Assembly: GCA_024752435.1 (NCBI GenBank)
Contig: CP103033.1
Coordinates: 744,001 to 808,000 of the forward strand
Direction: 5' to 3'
Length of the DNA stretch: 64,000 nucleotides
Source: Allantophomopsis cytisporea
Taxonomy: Eukaryota > Ascomycota > Leotiomycetes > Phacidiales > Phacidiaceae
Shown: piece after piece, positions 1-11,209 of the stretch
How positions within the stretch are numbered: the stretch's first letter is position 1
How the letters are laid out: the number at the start of each line of letters is the position of its first letter
Position numbers and translations under genes: made by a program
Notes under the pieces: model-generated
Database searches by the model: none
Told to the model about the DNA's origin: nothing
What the model saw: the letters and a program-made list of their open reading frames with translations, nothing else

Positions 1-803
1 GTGGTAAATCATATGCTCCGATAAATTTATCCAAATCGTACTGTTTACTTCTTCTTGGTCCTTCCAAGGCATGAAAAGAATAGAATACCCTCTGCTCGTT
101 TGAAACATTGCGTAAGACGATTCGACTGTCGAGGTCAGGATTGGCAGTGCCATGGCAGTGCATGGTTGAGGTGAGGTTAAAAAGCGCGAAAATGAATCCG
201 AGCGACACCCTTGGCAGAACCGAGCTGCGAGTGGCAACGTCGGAACACAGGTGAAGATTGCCGTTGGTTCGTGGACACTGCAATGCATATTGTGTATGTA
301 ATTCTGCAATTCGTAGTTCGGGTATTGAAGGAAAGCCAGACTCTGGTGAGGCAAAGAACGACGATGTGGGGATGTAAGCTAGAATCGAATTAGACAGTAT
401 GCCCGAGAGGTTTTGATACTTAGAGGAAGAAGAGTTTTTGTCAACTCGTGGGTAAGAGCCGAATTTTCTCGTTATGTTCTCCACTTCCTTTGCCCTTCTT
501 GAACGATGGGTAATAGAGGGTTTGATGCCTAGATCAAATGTTATAACACCGTATTGAATGTCGTTCAAATACGAGTGTTGTTTGTGGCAGGGTTTTGAAG
601 CGCGGCGCTTCACGCAGTGACAATAGAGACGAGACGAGATGATGGAGTGATGGTATGTGTATGAGATCAAGACTTTCACTCTTTCTGCAGCTCTGCAGCT
701 CCATGAATACGAGCAAAATTCGCGCATCGCAATGAAATGTCAGTGCGAGAGAAGAGCCAAAAGGGAAGCTTGTGCAGATTCTGGCTCTGGGATCCATCAA
801 TAC

Positions 804-834
<31 letters not shown>

Positions 835-3800
835 CATACATACATACTCGAGTCTGTTCATCTGGTCAGCATCATGGGTCACCCATGCCAGCGATCTCTG
901 TTTCATAGAGTCTTGGTTGCATGGTGCATTGTTCGAACGGCACCCTCGAGGTACGTGCCTCACCAACCACAATAACTTAATCTACGCCGATGTTTCTTTC
1001 AAGATACATATCCGCGCATAGAGATTATTCAGCCTCGGTTCAGCCATCACCAGAGTTGAGAAGCCCAGCCAAATCCTATTGAGACGACCACATCATTCCT
1101 CCACTGTGATAAGACCTTTCGAATATATGGAGGGAATGAATAAGCAGATGACTGTGCCTTTACCGAGGATGTCGGTACTGTACCACGTTCAAATTGAGTA
1201 ACGCTGGTGATCCTTCGTTTTCTTTCCATGGAGTGCGAGAAAAGTAGTCTCAGCTATCTAGTGTCACATAAGTACCTATAATACACGGGATAGTATAATG
1301 ATATCAGAACAAAAGAGTATCTCACAATCAGCGTACCGGAGAATTCTTCAAATGGTGAGTATTCGGGGACCCTAATCACACGTATGTAAGTTGGGAATGT
1401 GTGCATGGTCTGTGTGGTACAGTATGAGTCGCAATGTAAGTATCATCATCATGGGCTGACGAGGATGAGAAGAGAGTCACGGAGAATGTGGAGTAGCATC
1501 CACTTTTTTGATGGCCACCAAACTCATTGTCGGAAATACTACGGGTGGTATTATTGCAACCAAGATGTCAACGACAATGACAATGACAATGTAGGAATCC
1601 GAGATGGCAATAAGTGCACCTTCAAGATTCAATGATAGAAGGCCAATCTATTCATGGGTCACCTTATATATCCGTTCTTGATCGCCAGCGCCGACGCATT
1701 GCAATATGGCGGACACGCCGATGCTCGTCAGTCAACTATGCAGGTGGATCTGATGGTCACGAGTGATTGAGAAAGGACAACTCGTCAATGAAATCAAAGG
1801 TCTTCCTCATCCTCCAGCGATACTTCGTTTGGTCGATTGATGACGATGGTGGAATCAGAACTGAATCTACGTAAGTGTATATCGGCTATGGCTATACATC
1901 AACGCGGAAGAATTTTATATATACTTTGAGAAGGAGGGTCTCGAAGTCTAGATTTCTGTGTACGATGTAGATGAGACGGACGATTGGCTTTGATAGAGGT
2001 CGGGCATTGCCACCGAGAGATCATAGGTAGAAAGCAGAAAGTCGGCAATATGGTACCTTTTACATGCCATGCCATACTTTGTCCGCTATCAAATAAGTTG
2101 AGTTTGCCATCACGGCCACGGCACGGAGTAGATACTCAAAACGGCAAATTGAAGCTCGATCATTTATTCATTAGATCCAGTGAGTATGGATGAGGCTGCT
2201 TGAAAAGTAAATATATATACATACATACTGGACTAAGTAATAGTATCGATAGCCTACTTGATATGTAGTCACGGATAATTGCAGGGCCAAAAAGTACGTA
2301 GAAGTACAGTAAGTATACAGCACACGACTGAGGCGGGCCCGTGACGGTTACCGGCAGCACCGCCAGCCTACTACTGCGTCATGTAACTTGCCTCATTGTG
2401 GTCTGTACTCAGTGTCAGTACTACACTGAGACTATGTAGGGACATAGGCACGGTACTTAGAATTTATCCACATTCCACTCACTGCTCGACTCTCCAACGC
2501 GTCAGTCCACATCGCATATCTCAATATCTCCAGTTATTCATTTCACATCATATCTTCCTTCACCTCCATCTCGACTCATCCCAGCTATCTCATCATGACG
2601 TCGAGATTCCATTCGTCATAGTTCATTTCAGTTATCCTTTCGTTGAATTCATTGACGAATCGCTTGATCAGCATTATCATTGCCATCATTGCCATCAGCC
2701 TCCACCAATGTCAACATGCGCTATCCAATAAAAATCACTGCGCGAAATTCTTCTCTCAAATTACCTTTCGTAAACGCCACTCACCCGCAAACCCCCATGC
2801 GCCACGCTTCCTTCCCACCCGCCTCGTTGGAATGAGAGAATCGGTAGTCTATCCAGATATTCGACCCTCATACGGCATCCATACAGTATGTGTGCGTGCA
2901 TGAATTCAAGGAGAAAGGGTGTGCGTGCGCGCGCGTATTCGTACGATACAAGAGTTGAGCATCTGAGGTACCTAGGTAGATCACATGCCCTACACGTCTG
3001 CTCTATCCACGTCTGGTTACCGTGCCTGACCGACCTGACCTGCAAACAGCATCCGCCTTCGTGTCCCCAAAAGCCTCATTATTCATATAGAAACGGATAT
3101 TCTGCATCCCATAGCCTCTCACTGAACGAACGCCCGCCTCAGTCCTTGACGCGGGCTTGGTCGATCGAAGTGGCCATGTCATTGCCGTGTCATTGGCCCA
3201 TGCTGATCGTACAGCCAGGACATATTGAGCGAGTGTGTGTATGTATGTATATATGTAAGTACATGCATTCATGTGTAGGTCCAGATGGTCTATTCATATG
3301 TATATATATATACATATATACGTATATGTTCTATGTACGTATAAATTATGCACATCCTCCAGCTCTTCAAAGAAAAAAAACCCTTGACCCATTCAACTCG
3401 TCCCTACTCGCCTTCACACAATCTCTCTTTCTCTCTCATAAACGAAAAAGCCTCACAGATGGGACTCACAAACGAAACTCGCAGACTTACAAAATGATGA
3501 ACATAGCTAACGGAGCGCCAAGGTCTGCTTGTTCGGGGCCGCCGCTACATATGTCTAATCCGCTGGAAAAAGTTCATTATTGGTGCCGATTTTTACCATT
3601 CTCTTTCTAGACCAGCCAATGCTCGTTACGGCACATCCTCCACCAAAATGGTCCTTGACCTGCAGAGTACTGACCACATGGTATTTGGACCCTTCTAGGG
3701 CAGCAATGCCAGTAATGTCAGAAATTCGCATCCTGGCGCAATGGCAGACCCTGCGATTCCACTAGAGGATTCCCATCAATTCCCATCTGCCTCCTCAATT

Positions 3801-5409
3801 CCACGGTCATCCTGCTCATCTTTGCCCTTCTTCTTCTACCTTGCCCCTCTATGGCGTAGCTCCACTCAACATCCCTCTCCGCCTCCTCCCCGTCCACCAC
3901 CACCACGCAACAACTTCTCTCTCTTCCCCACCAAATCCCTGTACCAAAACTAGAACTGCTGCCCCTCTGCATCTCTTTCTTCCTCTCTCACTCGAGACTC
4001 TCTCTCACCCTCTCTCACTACTTACACTATCCAATTCTCTATACCAACTACCCTTTACCTACCCGCTGTCTATCCCCCAATACTCTTCATCTCCCACTTT
4101 GTTTCTTTTTCTTACCATCCTTTTTCTCATCCCCTTCATATTCCTCCTCTACGCACTCTTTCAATATCCACTCGGCACAGTCTAACAAAAGAGCAGCTGT
4201 TGCAGACAAGGGTCTATTCTGTACAGTGTATAGCTCAACTGACACTCATAGCTCAACTACGCACATCTACTTGCTGAGCACAAGTGGATGTACCTTTGTT
4301 ATCCTGGCCTAGTCCTCGACCGCTCAAGACTAGGAACACCAAAGTTACCTACCCTACCACGCATATCCACTACTCTCTGTACCGTATCCTTACCCTACAC
4401 TTTTCCTGGCATGTACCGTGCATCGTCGAATCAGTAGTGCTGTCCACCTTTCTAGAAAAGCTTCAACTGCTCTTCGTCCTCCATCTGGAACTCGACAAAT
4501 TCTTGAAAGGGTCTTCTACTTCCCACCGTGACTCGCACTACTCGAGTGCGACCATTGTCCCAGTCTGAGATCATCGTTCTCTTTTTAAGGCCCTGGCGAT
4601 CTTCTGCACCGTTACGAAGCTTTTCTCCGACTCTCCTCAGCGGGCTCGTGGCCTTTTCACTTATTATTACTACTATTCTTGTCCCACATTCACAACCTCG
4701 CAGCTCACTTGCAATTCTCAATCATTCCCATTAGACTGACCACTCCATCTCTCGTCCCTCTTCCCCGTCTCTCTCTCTTAGGGACCCCTGTTTTCCAACT
4801 GCCGCCAGTCATCGCCTGCAGCATAGTAGTTTCTCTTCCAGCCTGTGTCATAGTAATCTGCACATTGGCCAATTATAGCTCAACACTGGCTTCCCACGAA
4901 GCCGACTGACACTGACAACATTTCCTGGGGTTCCGTGTCATACTTACCTTCTTGAACACGTTCCTTCCCAATCGAAAAGGGTACCTTGCGTCAAGCCACA
5001 TCAAACATCTCAATCGGTTGCTCCAGAAGGTGTGGGCTGTGCAATCGTTCTTGTCGATCTTCTTGCCTTCCCGGGACCATATCACGCATATAAACAGTTT
5101 AGGGCTTCTTGGTTCTTCGGATTCGCCGGTACGCGGTCATCCATACCCTGGAAAGCACATGCAAATTCGCTGACCAACATAGCCAGCACGTATACATCTT
5201 TTGTCGATATATATTTTTTGGTACAGTACTTTGAGGGAGCTGTCATCATCTACTTCGAAGCGAGCAGAATTGCCACCAGGATAGTCGTTTCTTCCTCTTA
5301 AGACTACTTCGGAACGAGCCTCAGCCGCAGGCATTGCCACACAACGTCGATGCAACAACAACACATCAAGAATTTCTGAAGAGCAACTCAAGTATATCAC
5401 CTTTCAAAG
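1..5409. other. Long gene-poor region upstream of the YTH gene
   Basis: I see no convincing gene here on either strand; the open frames are short, lack recognisable domains and overlap simple sequence. It contains a tetranucleotide repeat with a perfect inverted centre near 833, a TA/TG-rich stretch at about 3235-3330, and long pyrimidine-rich tracts at about 3770-4180 and 4730-4790 of the sort found in fungal promoters and leaders. The last part, up to 5409, is probably untranslated leader exon of the downstream gene because it ends at a good splice donor. Distal promoter or a non-coding transcript are possible; transcription cannot be judged from sequence. Confidence 0.5.
806..847. repeat. 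TATG/CATA tetranucleotide repeat with inverted centre
   Basis: About seven TATG units run directly into CATA units, so the centre at 833/834 is a perfect inverted repeat with 14-bp arms (820-833 and 834-847). Such a tract can form a hairpin or cruciform and is prone to length change. Confidence 0.9.
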
Positions 5410-5597
5410 GTATGTGATCCTGTTGTTGAAAATGTGCCCACGCCTGCTGTTATAGCATCACATTTCGCTGCGCATAGATAGCACTTGGCCTGTACCTATG
5501 TCTTCTACCTTCCGCATTTTCTTGCAAAAGTGCAATTGGAAAGCAAATGCCTATAAATTGAGTCAGCCATGCTAACATGTCACTTATCATTCTACAG
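5410..5597 (+). other. Probable 5'-UTR intron of the YTH gene
   Basis: A GTATGTGAT donor at 5410 and a TTCTACAG acceptor ending at 5597 bracket 188 nt. The first ATG that opens the long reading frame lies just after the acceptor (5616). The ATG at 5350, in the exon before the donor, runs into a stop within ten codons, so this intron most likely lies in the leader. Confidence 0.6.
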
Positions 5598-5615
5598 GTT
5601 TGGGGACCTATCCCA

Positions 5616-7618
5616 ATGGGTGATGCAGATTTTCGAGGTCCGCCTCCTGGCAATTACGCGGACACGTCCAGTCAGCCGGGTACAGAAGCTGCGCGTTATG
5701 GATCACCAGCGATCAAAGAGGATCAGAATCATGCGAAAAGAAATCACAGTTATCCTCGCCAACAATACGGTTCACCTTTCGATTCTCAATTGCAGCAGTC
5801 TTCTCTGCAGCATCGCGCCGAAGGGCCTTCTGCTCAGACAGCCGGTATGATGCAAGGAGCAGGACGTGGGACTTTCAACATGACTCCCGTAGCTAATGCG
5901 CTTCCTCCATATGGCCAAAATTATGTTCAGCAATCCGGCGTACGATTCGACTCTTCCAGTCCAAGCCCAGGTCTTGCTTATCAAATGCAACACATTCCTC
6001 AATTTGTTGGACATGGCGGAATGAACGCGCCTGGAAACGCACCATACAACATTCAAGCAGGACAGCAAATTCAAAACATCTATAATCCAGCTCAACAGTC
6101 TCACACTTCTTTTGCGACGGGACCTCGCCATAGTCAACAGTACTATACACATCAACCGTATTTCGCGCCCAATCAGTTGCAAGCCTATAACTATCAAATG
6201 GGTCATTACGCAGCTCAGGGCCAGAACTTTCCTGTCGTTGGACACACTCCTCAATATGGACAGAGGATGAATTATCTTGGTGATCGAAGCAGTGCAAATC
6301 GGCAATCTGCATCTGAGCTCCAACCTTCAACGTCGGATTCCAACACGGGAAGAACTAATAGCGCAGGTAAGTTTTGATTTTTGTATTCGACCCAGAGAAT
6401 TGCTAAATACCCGGTCAGCATCTGCAGGTCACCCTTCAATTCCGAGAGGACCTCCACGAAAGCCGAAGCAATCAGGCCATGCCTTGTGGGTTGGAAATCT
6501 ACCACCGGGCACCAATGTTGTCGATCTTAAAGATCACTTCTCCCGTGAAGCAACAAAAGAAATTGAAAGCGTATTCCTGATCTCCAAAAGTAATTGCGCA
6601 TTTATCAACTACAAGTCTGAGGCGAGCTGTGCGGCGGCGATGACACGATTCCACGATTCGCGTTTTCAGGGTGTTCGACTTGTATGTAGACTGCGAAGAA
6701 GTTCAGTTAATGCTGTACCGGGTGTTCCGACAGGACCAGCTGCACTTGGATCTCAGCCACAACCCGGCAGAGCACCTTCTCCAGATGTGGAGAACGCTGT
6801 GAAGCGCGACGACCCCGATGCCAAGATTAATAATGAGGGTGTGGAGTCATCCCAGGTTAAGGAAAAGTTCTTCATCGTCAAGAGCTTGACTGTCGAGGAT
6901 CTCGAGCTTAGTGTTCGGAACGGAATATGGGCGACGCAATCTCACAATGAAGAAGCCCTTAATAAGGCATATGAGGTATTGCTGCATTCCTCCCTCCCAG
7001 AAGCAATTGCTTACTTCTCAACAGACTGCTGAGAATGTATATTTGATTTTTTCCGCAAATAAATCAGGCGAATACTTCGGCTATGCACGTATGACTTCAC
7101 CCATCAACAACGATCCTGCTGCAGCAATCGAATTTGCGCCTAAAGCACAAACCGTCGAAGATCCAGATCTACCCAAGGCAATCCCTACACCAGCAAGTGA
7201 ATATGCACCAAAAGGCCGCATCATCGATGATTCAGCACGGGGTACTATCTTCTGGGAAGCAGAGCAAGCCGAGACGGAGGGCATTGATGCAGATCAGGAA
7301 ACTGAGGAGACGCAAAGCGTTAAGAGCGAGGAAGGAGAGGGAGAGTCGAAAGCCTGGGGCAAGCCATTCACGCTCGAGTGGGTATCAACGGCACGTCTAC
7401 CATTCTACCGTACTAGGGGCCTTCGTAACCCATGGAATTCGAATCGCGAGGTCAAAATTGCACGAGATGGCACAGAACTGGAAACTTCCGTTGGGAGAAG
7501 ACTTTTGCAAATGTTCCATCGGGTCCCGAGTCCTGTGGTACCACCTATGGCTCCAATGCCAATGATGGGAATGCCTCAGATGATGAGTGGTTATCCTCCA
7601 CACATGCGATATCCGTAG
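5616..7618 (+). CDS. RRM and YTH domain RNA-binding protein (m6A reader type)
   Basis: Predicted 630-residue protein from three coding exons: 5616-6366, 6428-6975 and 7025-7618. The N-terminal 250 residues are Gln/Tyr/Pro/Gly-rich and look disordered. An RRM follows at about residues 269-345, with RNP2-like LWVGNLPP and RNP1-like NCAFINYKS. The YTH domain starts near residue 397 (FFIVKSLT, then GIWATQSHNEEAL, with the first cage Trp) and continues across the second intron (NVYLIFSANKSGEYFGYARM). A disordered insertion of about 100 residues separates it from the final YTH part (WGKPFTLEWVS, LPF). The YTH family binds N6-methyladenosine in RNA and controls mRNA fate; I infer that role here. The start is the first ATG after the probable leader intron. 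Intron 1 has two in-frame acceptors (6418, 6427). The C-terminus is Met/Pro-rich. Confidence 0.93.
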
Positions 7619-7635
7619 AGCCATTCAAAATATAA

Positions 7636-7737
7636 TTCTGGAAAGAGGGATTTTGAACCTCCGGTAGCACTATTACGCATATGCTATAGTAATCATGCAA
7701 CGCTCTGAGAGTGGTGCTTTACCAACTGAGTTCTTGC
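7636..7737 (-). tRNA. tRNA-like element, probably degenerate
   Basis: Read on the minus strand there is an A-box-like CTCAGTTGGTAAAGC (about 7716-7730) and a B-box-like GGTTCAAAATCC (7648-7659), with an anticodon-arm-like CCACT ... AGTG pair separated by a stretch that could be an intron. The T-loop is one base too long, the acceptor halves pair with at least two mismatches, and no standard anticodon arm is clean. The order and spacing of both Pol III boxes suggest a decayed tRNA or tRNA-derived SINE end; a functional tRNA is unlikely. Confidence 0.3.
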
Positions 7738-7739
7738 TG

Positions 7740-10093
7740 GCGAATAGCCTATCCCAGCCACATTCTTTTTCCTTTTTCTCTTTTCTTCTTCCTGGGCTGG
7801 CTTTATGATTAGCTCGACGAGGGAGACATCATAGCCCAACTTAAGTAATGATTATACGACACAACGTAGGGGACGTTATACACGAACGAATTTACGAGGT
7901 TGAAAGAAACGGCCGAGCATACGAAGGGAGCAACAGGATAAGGATATTCGAACAAGCGCAGCATCTCGGTACAAATCTTGGCGTCGTGTGTCACATTTTT
8001 GGGACTGAGGTGATCAGGCTTCTCAAACGTCCCCTGCAGTGGACGTCATCGAAAGATGTGTATATTTAGAATTTACGCTTGTCAAAAGAACCTTTCTTTC
8101 CTCCATATCACTATCTGTTGTTCATTTCCCAATAACTATGGGAGATCAATTTCATTAGGTCTGAAGAAAAGTCTTTACAATGGTGCCTGATAGGTTCCAA
8201 GTGCTGTACTACAGTCTGCAGTGGATTTCCTCGCCGTTTTGCATCTTACATTGATGGGGCTGGCCCTTTTTCATAACTCACGTCACGTTTCTTCACAGTA
8301 AGGACGTACATATATATTATTACTATTCAAAACCTTTTCAACTTGTTTCCATTAGCTCATTCCTTATGCTCGAATAGTGGACTGACTTCTTTCTTTCCAC
8401 TCAAGGTGCAATCTCTCCGCAGCCGTTATATCTATGATATACTTACCTAGAGGTGAAGCTCTAATTACAAAAGCCTTGTTCACTAGCAGAATAAATGTCC
8501 AGGGAACCAACCCAATTGCGCTTGCGCGCCGACGCCCAGGCATATCCGCATATTCGCCGAAGCTATCATGCATTCACAGGGGGCTAAATCTCTGATGTAC
8601 TGCCACGTTCACAGCTTACTGTCATGGAAGCTCTGAAGCACTGATGAGAGAATGGAAGGGACTGGTTGCGTCCACTCACACACAGCGTAGCATGGTACGG
8701 AGGAACCTCCGTCCTTAAACATTGAGCTCCTACTGCGAATGCACACCGTATCTCGTACACGGGCTGCACCGGAGCCTTTGCAAGCATGAAATCACATCAC
8801 ACCACACTACGGCGCAATCCTTCGGAGAGTTTTCCCCGCGAGCCCTCTTCTCATACATGTCGTGTTATTGTGAGATAACAAATAAACAGACATGTTGTGC
8901 TATACTTTTCCGTACTGCGTTGTACTGCGGTTTACTGTGTTGAACTGTGTCTATTGTGAAAAGAAGAAAATTTCGAAAATTATTTATGAATAATATAGTA
9001 AAGAACCCCTGATTGCAAATATTTTACAGAAACCAAGAGAAGCGTGACCTGCGTGAACGGTAAATGACTATCCACCTGTGGCTGAGCTGCCCTTCTAGTC
9101 TATTCTTGTCGTATCTGCTCACATGGGTAAAAGAAAGGTGTCACAAATTAAATGCAATGCAATGCGATGCGATTTTTGAAATGCATTGGTGTTTTGAGCA
9201 TTACCTGGACTCGGTTTCTGCTCCGACTCTGCGCTGAAGTGCTTTGACCTGGCGTCGCTCTCGCTTCTGACCTTCTTGGTAGTATGGGAGCGAGCGTAGC
9301 TACATATGTACATAGGGAAAATACATATGTTGGTCAGGGAGCTTGGGCCAGAAATTTCCCTGGACAGACTGCTGGGTGTATCCCAGTGCGGGAGCGAGGG
9401 CGAGGGGTGGTGTGTGCGGATGGAGGGGATGGAGTGTGCCCGTTTCGACGGAGGGATAAGATGAGATGAGATGACAGTGGACAGACTGGACTGGGTGGAG
9501 ATGGGGGATATGTAATTTAGCTTCCTCTCCGCTGCTGCTGCGGGCGGCCGTGGGGCTTGGCAGCGGCTTTGGGTGGATCCTGAAAGTACTTACTTACATG
9601 GCGAGTCAGAGGAGGAACGTCCATTGATGGTCTTTTGACTCTTGGATAGGCTCATTGTCGTCGTGATTGGATTGTTCTGATTGTATCGTACGTGAGCTGA
9701 CTGACTCGGTTTCTGTTGTTATCATCTGCGAATGAGAATGGAAATTGGCATTGGTTGTTGAGTGGAATTCGACGGCAGATCTGCATGACTCTTGAGATTC
9801 TGCCAGGTTCCTGCCTGTGCGGCTGCCATGGTCGATGTGGTCTTCGGTTGGTTTCCTCCGGATGTTCAGGTCCAGAGAGTTTGTCTTCCCCTCTTTTGCT
9901 TTTTCTATAATTAAATAAAGACTAAATTCAAGCAAAGAAAAGGAAGAGCATAGATAAAACTCGGGAATTTAAACTAAAATAAAATATAAGAAAATAAAAC
10001 AAAACGTGTTATTAAATTCTAATCTTTTTTTTAGTACCTAGTTGAGGCGTGATGTTCATTCTGTGTCGTCTGCTTGTAAGGCATTCACGTGCA
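7740..10093. other. Intergenic region, no gene seen
   Basis: About 2.3 kb between the tRNA-like element and the hsp30 promoter. Open frames are short and without recognisable domains. It holds small direct repeats (ATGCA/ATGCG units near 9147-9170, GATGA units near 9462-9475) and an A/T-rich stretch around 9900-10030. Confidence 0.5.
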
Positions 10094-10380
10094 TTCTCGA
10101 ATATTCTCCAGGCATCTAGAATTAGCACGAATCACCTGACCTCTTGCCTCTTTGGTCAACTCAACTCCAACAAATCACAATCATGTAGAGCATTCTAGCA
10201 GTATCTCCAATAATCTCCGTTCATCATGTAGGTGCATTCTCAATCCGTCGGATTCATGATGCGATTTCCAGAATCCTCTCTCATCATACGATAGGTAAAT
10301 GATTCTATATGCACATGATGTAATCTCCTATTTCTCGTTGGAACCAGAATATTCTCATTGCATGTCCATCAAGTATATAA
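10094..10380 (+). promoter_or_regulatory. hsp30 promoter with heat shock elements and TATA box
   Basis: A perfect three-unit heat shock element (TTCnnGAAnnTTC) lies at 10094-10106. Two further partial elements are TTCnnGAA at 10266-10273 and GAA...GAAnnTTC at 10341-10354. A TATATAA box at 10374-10380 sits about 150 bp before the start codon. HSF1-type regulators bind such inverted GAA units, so heat induction of the downstream small heat shock gene is the natural inference. Confidence 0.75.
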
Positions 10381-10531
10381 GAGTCACTTGGATCGAAGCA
10401 AGATCCTCTCATCATCAGAAAACAAATCACACAAGAACAACAATCATATGCAATCATCTCGCACAACACTCTCAAAGCTTCCAACTCGAAGAATTCTTTC
10501 TGCAAAGCCTCGACCAACACAAGCACGCAAA

Positions 10532-11209
10532 ATGTCTTTCTTCCCACAAGCATTCTTGACCTCCCCAACTCAGTCCTCAAGCGGCTTCACTCCTCTCTTC
10601 CGCCTTCTCGAGGACTTCGACACCTACAACCGCAACTCACCATCCGCCAACGAGCACACCCGCCACACTTCCCTCAAGACCTTCACGCCAAAGTTCGACG
10701 TGAAGGAAGAGGAAGGCTCGTACGAGTTGCACGGTGAACTTCCTGGCCTTGAACAGAAGGATGTCGAGATCGAATTCACCGATGCGCAAACTCTCTCGGT
10801 ACGCGGCAAGATCGAGCGAGAGTATCACACCTCCAGCGAAGATGCAAAGGCTGTGGAAGGCTCCAAGGTGAGCGGCGCTCTCGAGTCCGCTCCATCCGAG
10901 ACACCAGCAGACAAGTCCCACCGCGCTACTGTCGCAGACGAGAATGAAGAGTCCACTGCTCCCTCCACCTCAACCACTCAGGACCAGTCTGTCCAGAAGG
11001 CTACTCCTTCTGGCGCACCTCAACAGCAGAAGAAGCCAACTGCCAAGTACTGGGCTTCTGAACGCACCTTCGGTAGCTTTGCTCGAACTTTCACCTTCCC
11101 AGAACGCATTGATCAGGATGGTGTGAAGGCTTCGATTAAGAACGGTGTCCTCTCAGTCATTGTTCCTAAGGCGCCAAAGTACCAGAGCAAGAAAGTTACT
11201 GTCGAGTAA
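10532..11209 (+). CDS. hsp30: Small heat shock protein, fungal Hsp30 type (alpha-crystallin domain)
   Basis: Intronless, 225 residues, beginning MSFFPQAF as fungal Hsp30 proteins do. The alpha-crystallin (Hsp20) domain starts near residue 50 (FDVKEEEGSYELHGELPGL) and is split by a charged, Ser/Thr/Ala-rich insertion of about 70 residues. It resumes at SFARTFTFPERID and ends with the conserved GVLSVIVPK strand and a short tail. This insertion is characteristic of the Hsp30 branch in filamentous ascomycetes. Members are ATP-independent chaperones that hold unfolding proteins. I chose the ATG at 10532 because it gives the family N-terminus; the frame stays open upstream into the region just after the TATA box, but that part looks like leader. 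The upstream region has heat shock elements. Confidence 0.93.
   Translation: MSFFPQAFLTSPTQSSSGFTPLFRLLEDFDTYNRNSPSANEHTRHTSLKTFTPKFDVKEEEGSYELHGELPGLEQKDVEIEFTDAQTLSVRGKIEREYHTSSEDAKAVEGSKVSGALESAPSETPADKSHRATVADENEESTAPSTSTTQDQSVQKATPSGAPQQQKKPTAKYWASERTFGSFARTFTFPERIDQDGVKASIKNGVLSVIVPKAPKYQSKKVTVE

Noticed and set aside
5772..6330. Two long minus-strand frames
   Set aside because: They are antisense to the YTH gene's Gln/Pro-rich exon and have no domain or splice support.
9606..9935. Minus-strand 109-codon frame
   Set aside because: No recognisable domain, polar low-information composition and no splice or promoter context; chance frame most likely.
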